The position numbers were made by a program, and so were the translations under genes. From Paenibacillus tengchongensis (GTDB lineage Bacteria; Bacillota; Bacilli; Paenibacillales; Paenibacillaceae), in the NCBI RefSeq assembly GCF_008973665.1, contig NZ_WACP01000018.1, positions 62,001 to 126,000 of the forward strand: DNA of 64,000 bases. Reading direction: 5' to 3'. Below the pieces are notes generated by a model. That model had not been told where the DNA came from. It saw only the letters and a list, made by a program, of their open reading frames with translations, and did not search any database. Positions 34,982 to 41,688 of this stretch are shown here, piece by piece; positions within the stretch are counted from its first letter, which is position 1; each line of letters begins with the position of its first letter.

Positions 34982-35056
34982 AAAATTCCGGATCGTACTT
35001 TTACCGCTACCATTGTTTCCGGCAAATACATGCATCATTGCGGAAGATTCATTCAT
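34982..35056 (-). pseudogene. Zeta-toxin-like P-loop kinase gene, truncated by the repeat array
   Basis: ATG 35056 reads MNESSAMMHVFAGNNGSGKS, then TIRNF, and then enters repeat sequence. VFAGNNGSGKSTIRN is a Walker A motif in the exact style of zeta-type toxin kinases (which phosphorylate UDP-N-acetylglucosamine). Only these 25 residues survive. The start overlaps the stop of the preceding small gene (ATGAATGA), the coupling typical of antitoxin-toxin pairs. The rest of the gene is not found in the window. Confidence 0.7.
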
Positions 35057-35226
35057 GGGTTGTCTCTTGATCGCTGATAACCACTATTTCGCCGTTAAAA
35101 AATTCCTTTACGATTTGACCTCTACTTGGATTTATATACAATATATGTCCCATTTGCCTTGGCATCGAGCCTCGCCCGTTCCCCGGTAAGTTTAATGAAT
35201 TTATGCATGTCTTTCATGGGGTCCAT
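35049..35226 (-). pseudogene. Antitoxin-like small gene, frameshifted
   Basis: ATG 35226 after AGGAGG gives MDPMKDMHKFIKLTGERARL then DAKANGTYIVYKSK and a stop. Shifting one base in the AAATCC stretch restores NPSRGQIVKEFFNGEIVVIS and DQETTHE, ending at 35049 across the toxin start. The corrected product is 58 residues, a normal size for the antitoxin-like partner of zeta-type kinases. A single-base deletion probably inactivated it. Upstream bases 35250-35330 also read like a membrane-protein tail (GGLFAYGFADYLLNAPMGYF), too weak to call. Confidence 0.6.
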
Positions 35227-35357
35227 TAAGTTGCCTCCTACTCTAAATTCTTGCCATAAGTATAACAAAATAACCCATCGGCGCATTCAGCAAGTAGTCA
35301 GCGAATCCATATGCAAACAGGCCGCCACCGATACAATCCGGGACGGCCCGTGCTCTT

Positions 35358-36071
35358 CTAAACCATTGCCATATATCGCTCCAAGGACACGCGATCCTTC
35401 AGGATCAGCTGCTTGTTGCCAACCAGCTCGATCAGGCCCAAGTCCTCGAACCGGGCGAACTTCCGGCTGATCGTCTCCCGGGTGACGCCTACGTAGCTGG
35501 CCAGCTCCTCCCGGGACAGCGGCAGCTTGACCGTAATGCCGCCGCTGCGCGGCTTGCCGTACTTATCGCTCAGCTCCAGAATCATGGAGGCGATGCGGAT
35601 TTCCGGGTCCTTGGTCGCGAGACTCTGCGCCAGATTCTCGGTATGCGCCAGCCGCTTGGCGACGGTCTTCAGCAGCTTGATCGTAATGTCCGGGTTCTCG
35701 GCCATCAGCTGCTCCATATCCGTGCGGGTCAGCATGCAGATCGCCGTATCCGTCAGCGCGTAAGCACTGAAGTTGCTCAATTCTTCGCTGCTGAGAATGT
35801 TCAGCTCGCCAAAAAATTCCCCGCTGCTCAGCACATGCAGAATCTGCTCCTTGCCCTGCGGCGTCATTTTGGACAATTTCACCTGTCCCTGCTGGATAAT
35901 ATACAGCGTATCCGTCGGCTGCTCCTCCAGAATCAGCGCCTGTCCCTTGGCGTATTTGCGGTGCCTGATCATCGCGCTGATCCGCCCGAGTTCCCCGTCG
36001 CTGAGCGAGGCGAAGATCGGGACCTTACGGGTACAAGGCTCCGCAGCGTCCCGGCAGGAATGTTCCGGCAT
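35358..36071 (-). CDS. Crp/Fnr-family regulator of the NO/O2 detoxification operon
   Basis: A 237-residue regulator: cyclic-nucleotide-like beta-barrel at about 20-130 (LILEEQPTDTLYIIQQGQVK, GEFFGELNILSSEELSNFSA), long dimer helix, then HTH_Crp (LPLSREELASYVGVTRETIS, RKFARFEDLGLIELV). The barrel lacks the full Arg-Ser cAMP pocket. Two N-terminal Cys (positions 6 and 13, SCRDAAEPC) could sense redox state or metal but are not a four-Cys FNR cluster. It lies 50 bases after the rubredoxin gene, downstream of NorW-like and flavodiiron genes, so it likely senses NO or oxygen and controls them. Confidence 0.88.
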   Translation of the reverse strand: MPEHSCRDAAEPCTRKVPIFASLSDGELGRISAMIRHRKYAKGQALILEEQPTDTLYIIQQGQVKLSKMTPQGKEQILHVLSSGEFFGELNILSSEELSNFSAYALTDTAICMLTRTDMEQLMAENPDITIKLLKTVAKRLAHTENLAQSLATKDPEIRIASMILELSDKYGKPRSGGITVKLPLSREELASYVGVTRETISRKFARFEDLGLIELVGNKQLILKDRVSLERYMAMV

Positions 36072-36121
36072 ATCGTATCCCTCCTTGATTCTTCTACTGG
36101 CTGAAGCTAGGAGATAGCTTC

Positions 36122-36301
36122 CTAGGAAGCTGCCCCTTTCTCTGCGATCGGCTCAAAATGGCTCGTATCCTCCCCGCACACCGGACAGACCCAATCCTCC
36201 GGCAAATCCGCAAAAGCCGTACCCGGTGCCACCTCCTCATCCGGATCGCCCACCGCCGGGTCGTATATATAACCGCAGGGCTTGCATACATATTTGGTCA
36301 T
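36122..36301 (-). CDS. Rubredoxin
   Basis: A 59-residue electron carrier with one Fe bound by four Cys: YVCKPCGYIYDPAVGDPDEE, then PEDWVCPVCGEDTSHFEPI. CxxCGY and CPVCG are the rubredoxin signatures. The start is ATG 36301 after GGAGGA. It lies between the NorW-like reductase and the Crp-type regulator and should shuttle electrons from the reductase to the flavodiiron protein. Confidence 0.97.
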   Translation of the reverse strand: MTKYVCKPCGYIYDPAVGDPDEEVAPGTAFADLPEDWVCPVCGEDTSHFEPIAEKGAAS

Positions 36302-36360
36302 GATTAATTCCTCCTGTAATTTATTGAACTTATTCTGAATTAGGGTGGCAGTGACTCCAG

Positions 36361-36475
36361 AGAACGTTTGAACTTCCGGCCGCTGTTGTCTGCAGATTTC
36401 TCTGATTGTTACCGGGTTCCGGTAGAAATCTGCAGACAAAGGCGGACGCTATCGCTCCTCCAGTTTCAAACTTCT
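36361..36475. repeat. Long palindrome between the reductase and rubredoxin genes, REP-like
   Basis: TTGTCTGCAGATTTCT (36386-36401) and AGAAATCTGCAGACAA (36424-36439) are perfect 16-bp arms. Outer bases CCGCTG/AAGGCGG extend partial pairing, and a flanking GGAGGAGCGATAGCGTCCGC stretch on the minus strand adds a second small stem. There is no U-tract. It looks like a dispersed palindromic element or an RNA-processing structure inside the operon. Confidence 0.7.
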
Positions 36476-36522
36476 CCTCCGCCACTCTTCCCTTTTTTGG
36501 AAATATTCATGTTCAATCTATA

Positions 36523-37749
36523 TCACAATATTTCCTGCAGCCGCGCCGCAACACCGGCCATAATCGCTTCGAGGCTGCCGTTCTCCACATCCAGCCCTTC
36601 CAGGCTGACGCCCTGTTCCACGGCTGATTTATAGAGCAGCGAGGCCGCAGCGCCTTCCCAGGAGATCGCTCCCGTCAGCCGGTTGTCCTTCACATAGATC
36701 CGCTTGTACACGCCGTTCACCTCTGCTGCCACCGTCCGGTCGCACTGGCGCTCATCCGTGTTCCCGATGGAGAACAGCGAGCAGCCGAAGGCATTAAACA
36801 ACGTTACCGGAACCGTACGCCGGTAAGCGGCAGGCTCGGCGGCGGCCATATTGCCTCCGGCTACTTTGCCCTGCTCGATGGCCCCGCCCCATAAGCCTTC
36901 CACCAATCCGTCCAACTCCGCGATGTCTCCGGCAGCATAGATATGGGGAGCACTCGTCTCCAGGTGGCTGTTCACCACCACGCCCGCACGGGTGCGGATG
37001 CCCGTCTCCTGCACCACATCCGTGTTCGGCACGATGCCGATGGAGTACACCACATGCCCGCAAGGGATGGCCGTCGCATCATCCAGAACTACGCCCGACA
37101 CTGCCTCTTCGCCCGTGATCGCAGTGACTCCGGTATGGAGCTTCACTTGTACCCCGGATTGCTCCAGAATCAGGCGAAGCTTCTCCGAAGAAGCTTCGTC
37201 CAGCTGTCTGGCCATCAGGCGCGGGGCGGCTTCGACAATCGTTACCGGGTAGCCGCCTTCATGCAGAGCCCAGGCTGTCTCCAGCCCCTGCACCCCGCCG
37301 CCGATGACGACGACACGCTGTCCGCTGGTCAGGCTGTCTTTCAGCCGGTCGGCATCGCCCAGCTCGCGGATCGTGTGGACATTCCTCAGGCCCGCCCCGT
37401 CCACAGTCAACGCCCGGTTGCGCGCCCCCATGCAGAGCAGCAGCTTATGGTACGCCGTCACCTTGCCGTCTGCTGTCTCAATCTGCTGCCGCTCCGGATG
37501 GATCGACGTCACCCGGCTGGAGGTATGCAGCGTGATCCGGTTGTCCCGGTACCACTTCTCCTTCTTGATCAGCACCTTCTCGCTGTGCAGGTCGCTGAAG
37601 AGGCCTTTGGTCAGCTTGATGCGGTTATAAGGCAGGTGGTTCTCTTCGCCGTAAATCGTAATCTCCGATTCCGCATCCCGGTCCCGGATCGCCTTGGCGG
37701 CATGGACTGCCGCGACGCCGCTGCCGACAATAACATAATGTTTGCTCAT
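36523..37749 (-). CDS. NorW-like FAD/NAD(P)H rubredoxin reductase
   Basis: A 408-residue flavoprotein disulfide-reductase-fold enzyme. The N-terminal FAD site is YVIVGSGVAAVHAAKAIRD, the NAD(P)H site VVVIGGGVQGLETAWALHEG and the second FAD motif APHIYAAGDIAELDG. It lacks a redox-active CxxC, as in NorW and rubredoxin reductases. The C-terminal FAIGC-like segment is LFNAFGCSLFSIGN. The ATG at 37749 is 14 bases after the flavodiiron gene, so the two are tightly coupled. It should oxidise NAD(P)H and reduce rubredoxin for the flavodiiron protein. Nitrite-reductase-like subunits are a weaker alternative. Confidence 0.88.
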   Translation of the reverse strand: MSKHYVIVGSGVAAVHAAKAIRDRDAESEITIYGEENHLPYNRIKLTKGLFSDLHSEKVLIKKEKWYRDNRITLHTSSRVTSIHPERQQIETADGKVTAYHKLLLCMGARNRALTVDGAGLRNVHTIRELGDADRLKDSLTSGQRVVVIGGGVQGLETAWALHEGGYPVTIVEAAPRLMARQLDEASSEKLRLILEQSGVQVKLHTGVTAITGEEAVSGVVLDDATAIPCGHVVYSIGIVPNTDVVQETGIRTRAGVVVNSHLETSAPHIYAAGDIAELDGLVEGLWGGAIEQGKVAGGNMAAAEPAAYRRTVPVTLFNAFGCSLFSIGNTDERQCDRTVAAEVNGVYKRIYVKDNRLTGAISWEGAAASLLYKSAVEQGVSLEGLDVENGSLEAIMAGVAARLQEIL

Positions 37750-37763
37750 CTCCGCTCTCCCCC

Positions 37764-39011
37764 TTAGATCGCGCTCAGCAGCAGATCGGATACGAACTCG
37801 GCCGCGTTCTTGATCTTCTGCGTCTTCTCGGCGTCCTTCGGCGAGAAACGGACGCGGATCGGGAATTCCACATGGGTCATCCCGGTGGTTTTGATGACAT
37901 CCGAGGTGCTCTGCACCGTCATATTCGTACCATTCAGGTAGTCCTGAATGACTTCGATGGCTTCGCCGCTCCAGCCATAGGAGCCGAAGGCCGCCGCCAG
38001 CTTGCCTTCCAGATTCATCTGCTGCAGCTCCTTCAGCAGCGGCTCCAGGTTGCCGATCATATCGGCGTAGCGGGTCGAGCTGCCGATGAACACAGCGTCC
38101 GCTGCGGCGATACTGTCCAGGATGGCGGACGGGTCGCTTTTATCCGCATCCCATACTTCAGCTGCGATTCCGTTCTCCTGGAGGGTGCTCTGGAGGATGC
38201 CCGCCATTCTTTTCGTGTTATTTTTCAGCGTGGTGTAGACGATGGCCGCCTTCTTCCCCACTGTCGTCTCCCGGCTCAGCTCGGCATACAGGTCAATGTA
38301 CTTGCGGACGTCCTCGCGGATCAGGAACCCGTGCGAAGGGGCGATCATGGCAATCTCCAGATCCTTGACGGCCTCCATCAGGGTGCGGACATATCTGCGG
38401 TGCGGGTGGATAATAGCGCTGTAATAGCCCTTGAAATCGTCGGTAATATCGAACCCGGCCTCATCGCTGAACAGCTTCTCCACCGCCACATGGGTGCTGA
38501 AGATATCGCAGGGATACAGAATCTGATCCTCCACACAATAGGTGATCATCGTTTCCGCGGTGTGCAGGTAGGGCGTCTCCTTGAACAGCAGCGTTTTGCC
38601 GCCGATGTCGAGCGTATCCCCATCCCGTACCGCCAGGAAGTTGCGGCTGTGCAGCTTATACATCTCCTGCAGCTCCGGCACGGCAATCTCCGTGCACACA
38701 ATCGTCGCGTTCGTCGCCCGCATCGCCAGCGCCGCCAGCCCGCCGGAATGATCCGGCTCGGTGTGGTTGATCACAATGTACGCAATGTCCAGCGGATCAA
38801 TCAGCTCCGCCATGCGGTCCGCATACTCCCGGCCAAACTCCATGTCCACCGTATCAATCACCGTAGGCTTGCCGGTCTTGAGCAAATATGAATTATAGGT
38901 CGTCCCCTTGGCCAGAATCAGCCGGTGAAAAGGAACCTCCCGGTTGTCGATTTTGCCTACCCAATACGTATTTTTCGCAATCTGGATATCCGCAACAGTC
39001 ATTTCTCTCAT
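37764..39011 (-). CDS. A-type flavodiiron protein (NO/O2 reductase)
   Basis: A 415-residue soluble enzyme that reduces NO to N2O or O2 to water. The N-terminal metallo-beta-lactamase domain carries the diiron ligands: VINHTEPDHSGGLAALAMRA (HxExDH), the later His in ETPYLHTAETMITYCVEDQI, the Asp in LYPCDIFSTHVAVEKLFSD and the final His in MIAPSHGFLIREDVR. The C-terminal flavodoxin domain starts KKAAIVYTTLKNNTKRMAGI, with FIGSSTRYADMIGNLEPLLK. There is no fused rubredoxin; that is the separate gene nearby. It is first in its operon, preceded by a Fur-like box. Confidence 0.95.
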   Translation of the reverse strand: MREMTVADIQIAKNTYWVGKIDNREVPFHRLILAKGTTYNSYLLKTGKPTVIDTVDMEFGREYADRMAELIDPLDIAYIVINHTEPDHSGGLAALAMRATNATIVCTEIAVPELQEMYKLHSRNFLAVRDGDTLDIGGKTLLFKETPYLHTAETMITYCVEDQILYPCDIFSTHVAVEKLFSDEAGFDITDDFKGYYSAIIHPHRRYVRTLMEAVKDLEIAMIAPSHGFLIREDVRKYIDLYAELSRETTVGKKAAIVYTTLKNNTKRMAGILQSTLQENGIAAEVWDADKSDPSAILDSIAAADAVFIGSSTRYADMIGNLEPLLKELQQMNLEGKLAAAFGSYGWSGEAIEVIQDYLNGTNMTVQSTSDVIKTTGMTHVEFPIRVRFSPKDAEKTQKIKNAAEFVSDLLLSAI

Positions 39012-39029
39012 CTCTCTTCACCCTCCAAA

Positions 39030-39044
39030 TGATAATGTTTATCA
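39030..39044. promoter_or_regulatory. Fur-like box upstream of the flavodiiron operon
   Basis: TGATAATGTTTATCA matches the 7-1-7 Fur consensus of Bacillus (TGATAATnATTATCA) at 13 of the 14 specified bases. It lies 18 bases before the start codon, between promoter and ribosome site. PerR boxes are similar, so iron or peroxide control is an inference. Confidence 0.5.
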
Positions 39045-39241
39045 ACACCCTCATTCTATAATGGGCACCGGGGTCAAAAGGAGGATTGAAATCAAATTTT
39101 GAAAGTTTGGGGTGGGGGGTGAAAAGATATTACAAATCTGACTATACACTGTTTGTTGCGGAGGGGTGTGAGTGGGGTCACTTGGGGGATGGTGTAGAAA
39201 AGAAAAAACCTATCACGCATAAAAGAATAATCAAAAATCAA

Positions 39242-39265
39242 AAAACCTTGATCGCTCAAGGTTTT
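39242..39265 (-). terminator. Strong terminator on the minus strand in the remnant region
   Basis: AAAACCTTGA/TCAAGGTTTT, 10-bp stem, 4-base loop, followed on the minus strand by TTTTTTGATTTTTG. It must have ended a gene lying to the right, where only a short open frame now remains. Confidence 0.85.
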
Positions 39266-39289
39266 CACTGTATTGCTGAGGATAGAAAT

Positions 39290-39421
39290 TCAACCTATAC
39301 AATGGTCATCTTCGCAGGATTTTAAGTCCTGTTCGTCTGCCAGTACCACCTTAAGATCAATATACCAATACTCTTGCAGTATCTTTTGCACTTTAAGGCT
39401 ACAGGATTCATTTTTTATTGC
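39290..39421 (-). other. Short open frame before a terminator, possible small protein or gene tail
   Basis: The frame, open from a TAA at 39424 to a TGA at 39290, reads ESCSLKVQKILQEYWYIDLK then VVLADEQDLKSCEDDHCIG. It ends 25 bases before a strong terminator, which supports past or present expression. No ATG or ribosome site is seen; a GTG lies at residue 11. A palindrome (ACAGGATTC/GAATCCTGT, 39401-39447) spans its start. Family unknown. Confidence 0.35.
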
Positions 39422-39537
39422 TTATATTATTTAAGCAGGAATCCTGTAACCTAATTACACAATGAATGTACTTTCCAGAAAACTTCCACATCTCCATTCT
39501 CCCCCTATTAAAAACAGTAATTAAGCATCTATCCAAA

Positions 39538-39716
39538 TCATTTCAGAGCCTTAGCAAGAGCAAACAATGAATTTAAAGTTGGCTGATGAATACCACGTCC
39601 AACATGGATATATACGTACGGTCAAGATTACTCCGGAAGGCAAGTGTTTCTTGGCTCATCTTTTGTTTCTTCCGGATTGTCTTTAGCACTTGTCCATATA
39701 TTTCTTCTGATTTCAA
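39538..39716 (-). pseudogene. XRE-family helix-turn-helix regulator, frameshifted
   Basis: From TTG 39716 the frame reads LKSEEIYGQVLKTIRKKQKM then SQETLAFRSNLDRTYISML. A one-base shift then gives RGIHQPTLNSLFALAKALK and a stop at 39538. The joined protein is a standard Cro/CI-type HTH (SQExLAxxSxLDRTYIS...G...P...L..LAKAL). The broken point is at GTTGGACGTGG near 39601. The first bases overlap the DUF6809 remnant on the other strand, so the two remnants were joined by deletion. Confidence 0.75.
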
Positions 39717-39917
39717 GGAAGATACCTCACCGAGGAAGAGTTTAGAGAACTAGAGGAACTACTTGACCTATATAATCAAACCCATAGTATGGAGTTGGCA
39801 TCCATCTTCACTTATGGTTTTCGTCTGGGATCTGGCATCATGGTCGAGGTCTTAACCGGACAAGAAGAACTGGCACATAAACTGAGCGATTTCTCTGAAA
39901 AACCCAGTAAGTCTTAG
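39711..39917 (+). pseudogene. DUF6809-like gene, C-terminal remnant
   Basis: The plus-strand codons ending at TAG 39915 read LTEEEFRELEELLDLYNQTH, SMELASIFTYGFRLGSGIMV and EVLTGQEELAHKLSDFSEKP. The pattern (E.EELLDLY..T.SME....F.YGFRLG..M..EVL.G.E.L) is that of DUF6809 proteins common in paenibacilli. A stop codon at 39708 and no start or ribosome site show that the N-terminal half has gone. Confidence 0.7.
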
Positions 39918-39982
39918 AGTAACTTGTGAGAATCCGAGTATCTATCCCGTTCGCATACTTTTTTGTTAGAATCCAAAATAAA

Positions 39983-40006
39983 AAAACCTTGTTTGTACAA
40001 GGTTTT
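39983..40006 (-). terminator. Second strong terminator, near copy of the one at 39242
   Basis: AAAACCTTGT/ACAAGGTTTT, 10-bp stem, loop TTGT, followed on the minus strand by TTTTTTTATTTTGG. Stem and tail are close to those of the 39242 terminator, which suggests a duplicated module. Confidence 0.85.
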
Positions 40007-40134
40007 CAGGTCTTCTTATCATTACCGCCAGGGACGGGACTCACTCCCGTCCATTCTATTTCCCTTACATAGAAGCTCTTTAAAGCTATATTTTCTGTAT
40101 TAATGATTTGAAGCAAAGAAATAAACGGAAGAGG
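40006..40134 (-). other. Short open frame ending at a terminator
   Basis: The frame reads LPFISLLQIINTENIALKSF then YVREIEWTGVSPVPGGNDKK and T before TGA at 40006. The stop overlaps the terminator stem, so this may be the true 3' end of a gene whose 5' part was lost, or a small peptide. No ribosome site or ATG. Not recognised. Confidence 0.3.
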
Positions 40135-40187
40135 TCAATGCAAATCACACTACAATAACACCTATAATGAACCAATTACTTTGCTTT

Positions 40188-40378
40188 TTGACACAATAGC
40201 CCCCCTGGCATGTAACATCCGGTTCCTCGGCAGTCCCTGCTGGCGCGACCAGTAGGTGGGATGATACCCCAGCTCCTTAGCCGCTCACAGCGCCCGCTTC
40301 ATCACGGCTGATCCGATCGGGTGTTTCTTGCTGAACACATTGGAGACGTGCTTTTGGAGACGCCGGCTTTCTTCCTCC
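40188..40378 (-). pseudogene. LacI-family regulator, N-terminal remnant
   Basis: Minus-strand codons read KKAGVSKST in one frame, then after a one-base deletion SNVFSKKHPIGSAVMKRAL, a TGA stop, and AAKELGYHPTYWSRQQGLP in the same frame. AGVSxxTVSNVxS...I...V..RVL.AAKELGYHPN is the LacI DNA-binding signature including the hinge. The first helix and all of the sugar-binding domain are missing. It directly follows the stop of the orphan gene at 40380. Confidence 0.75.
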
Positions 40379-40379
40379 A

Positions 40380-41480
40380 TTATTTAAAGACTAAATAGGT
40401 ATAAATCCAATCCCATTCATCCTCTAAGGTTTGAAATAAACTATTTTCAGCTTCTAAAGCGTTTTCAAGATAATGGCGTATTTTCGCATCATACCCAAAA
40501 GCATTCTGAAAATATTTTTTTGTCAGTTTGTTTTTTACGATCTCCCACTTCACCAGATTGTTCTCAATGTTATCAATCAGTTTTTGTTTGGATGGGCCGG
40601 CCGGCAAATTCTCCAGGAACATGAGCAGCACTCTTTTTCGGTCATTGTTCCGGTTAAAGACTGTGTTGGATAAGGAGTACACGGTATGCTCCCTGTTAGG
40701 AATACGATCGTTCAAGTGAATTTGTCCTCCGGTATATACATCGATAAATTTATGAATCATGCTCCTTCCAAAGTACACTGTCTGATCCTCCTCGCAGCCG
40801 ATGCCGACAGACTTATAGTTCTCAATGGATTGCCCAATGACATAGGGTATCCGCGAGTTTAAGCCTGCCAATTCAGAATAGTCAGGCATCAGAGTGAAGC
40901 AGTTAAACTGGAGATCAAAAGCATGTATGAAATTGGATTTGGAATCCACCCCTATGCTTTTATTGCCGGGATATGGCCTATGCTTCTTCCCGTAATTCAC
41001 GTGATTATCCAAATAGTAAAATTCATGGTCGGTATGGCCTAAGATCAAAAAATAATGATAGTCCGCTACTTCGTAGGGGTCCTGGGCCGCATTGTTTATA
41101 AAGGATTTGTAGAAGGGAACCTGCTTCATCAAGGTATTAACAAATACAATTTCACCTTGATCCAGCAGCATTTCTATGTATTTTATCGCTTGGAGGCCAT
41201 CATTAATCAGCCCGATTTTATTGTGTTCGGTTACATAACAAGCAGGATTTTTTATATCGTTGTTTTGAATATTAATGATTGTACTTGTTGAATCCGTAAC
41301 GAGGTTCATGGAAAAATCATCAATATAAGCACTTTTTAAGAGATAAGGATTGTCTACTCTGTCTTTCAAAATAAAATAAATATTCCTTGTGAGACAATTA
41401 CCTAAATATTGAACTGATTGAATGGGCTTACCATGGGAGTCATGATAATATTCTGTTTCCAGTACATCCGGATCCTTCAA
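40380..41480 (-). CDS. AT-rich orphan protein, weakly BtrH/C39-peptidase-like
   Basis: I start it at TTG 41480 (LKDPDVLETEYYHDSHGKPI) because GGAGGTGGAGG lies 7 bases upstream, inside the longer reading. The 366-residue product has no signal peptide or membrane helix. The stretch ADYHYFLILGHTDHEFYYLD, followed by NHVNYGKKHRPYPG, resembles the ending of BtrH/C39-like folds (butirosin-type acyltransfer or papain-like proteins). An early Cys is in VQYLGNCLTRNIYF. Resemblance is low. Codon and base use are clearly more AT-rich than its neighbours, and it is flanked by remnants, so recent transfer is likely. Confidence 0.55.
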   Translation of the reverse strand: MKDPDVLETEYYHDSHGKPIQSVQYLGNCLTRNIYFILKDRVDNPYLLKSAYIDDFSMNLVTDSTSTIINIQNNDIKNPACYVTEHNKIGLINDGLQAIKYIEMLLDQGEIVFVNTLMKQVPFYKSFINNAAQDPYEVADYHYFLILGHTDHEFYYLDNHVNYGKKHRPYPGNKSIGVDSKSNFIHAFDLQFNCFTLMPDYSELAGLNSRIPYVIGQSIENYKSVGIGCEEDQTVYFGRSMIHKFIDVYTGGQIHLNDRIPNREHTVYSLSNTVFNRNNDRKRVLLMFLENLPAGPSKQKLIDNIENNLVKWEIVKNKLTKKYFQNAFGYDAKIRHYLENALEAENSLFQTLEDEWDWIYTYLVFK

Positions 41481-41609
41481 ACCTCCACCTCCATTTTGTA
41501 ATAAAAGCATGAATATTCCAGAATTTCACTCAAAAATATTAACTTAATTTATTATTTTTTTCAATATTATAACATTATATAGAGTCTCAAGGTCATTGGG
41601 GGCAAAAGA

Positions 41610-41650
41610 AAACCGTACCCGCAAAGAACTCCCTTTGCACGGTACGGTTT
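41610..41650 (-). terminator. Terminator after oligoendopeptidase gene
   Basis: AAACCGTACC/GGTACGGTTT with inner GCAAAG/CTTTGC forms a long stem. The minus-strand tail is TTTTCTTTTG. Confidence 0.8.
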
Positions 41651-41688
41651 ATCTTGTTTACTCAAAAGACCAGCCTGTCAGCCTCACC

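Noticed and set aside
34527..35077. Overlapping 136-163 residue open frames within the repeat array on both strands
   Set aside because: They arise because 52 is not a multiple of three and the unit lacks stops; no ribosome site and the same peptide recurs in all frames.
39086..39325. 79-residue plus-strand open frame after the flavodiiron gene
   Set aside because: No ribosome site, unnatural composition, and it runs through a minus-strand terminator.
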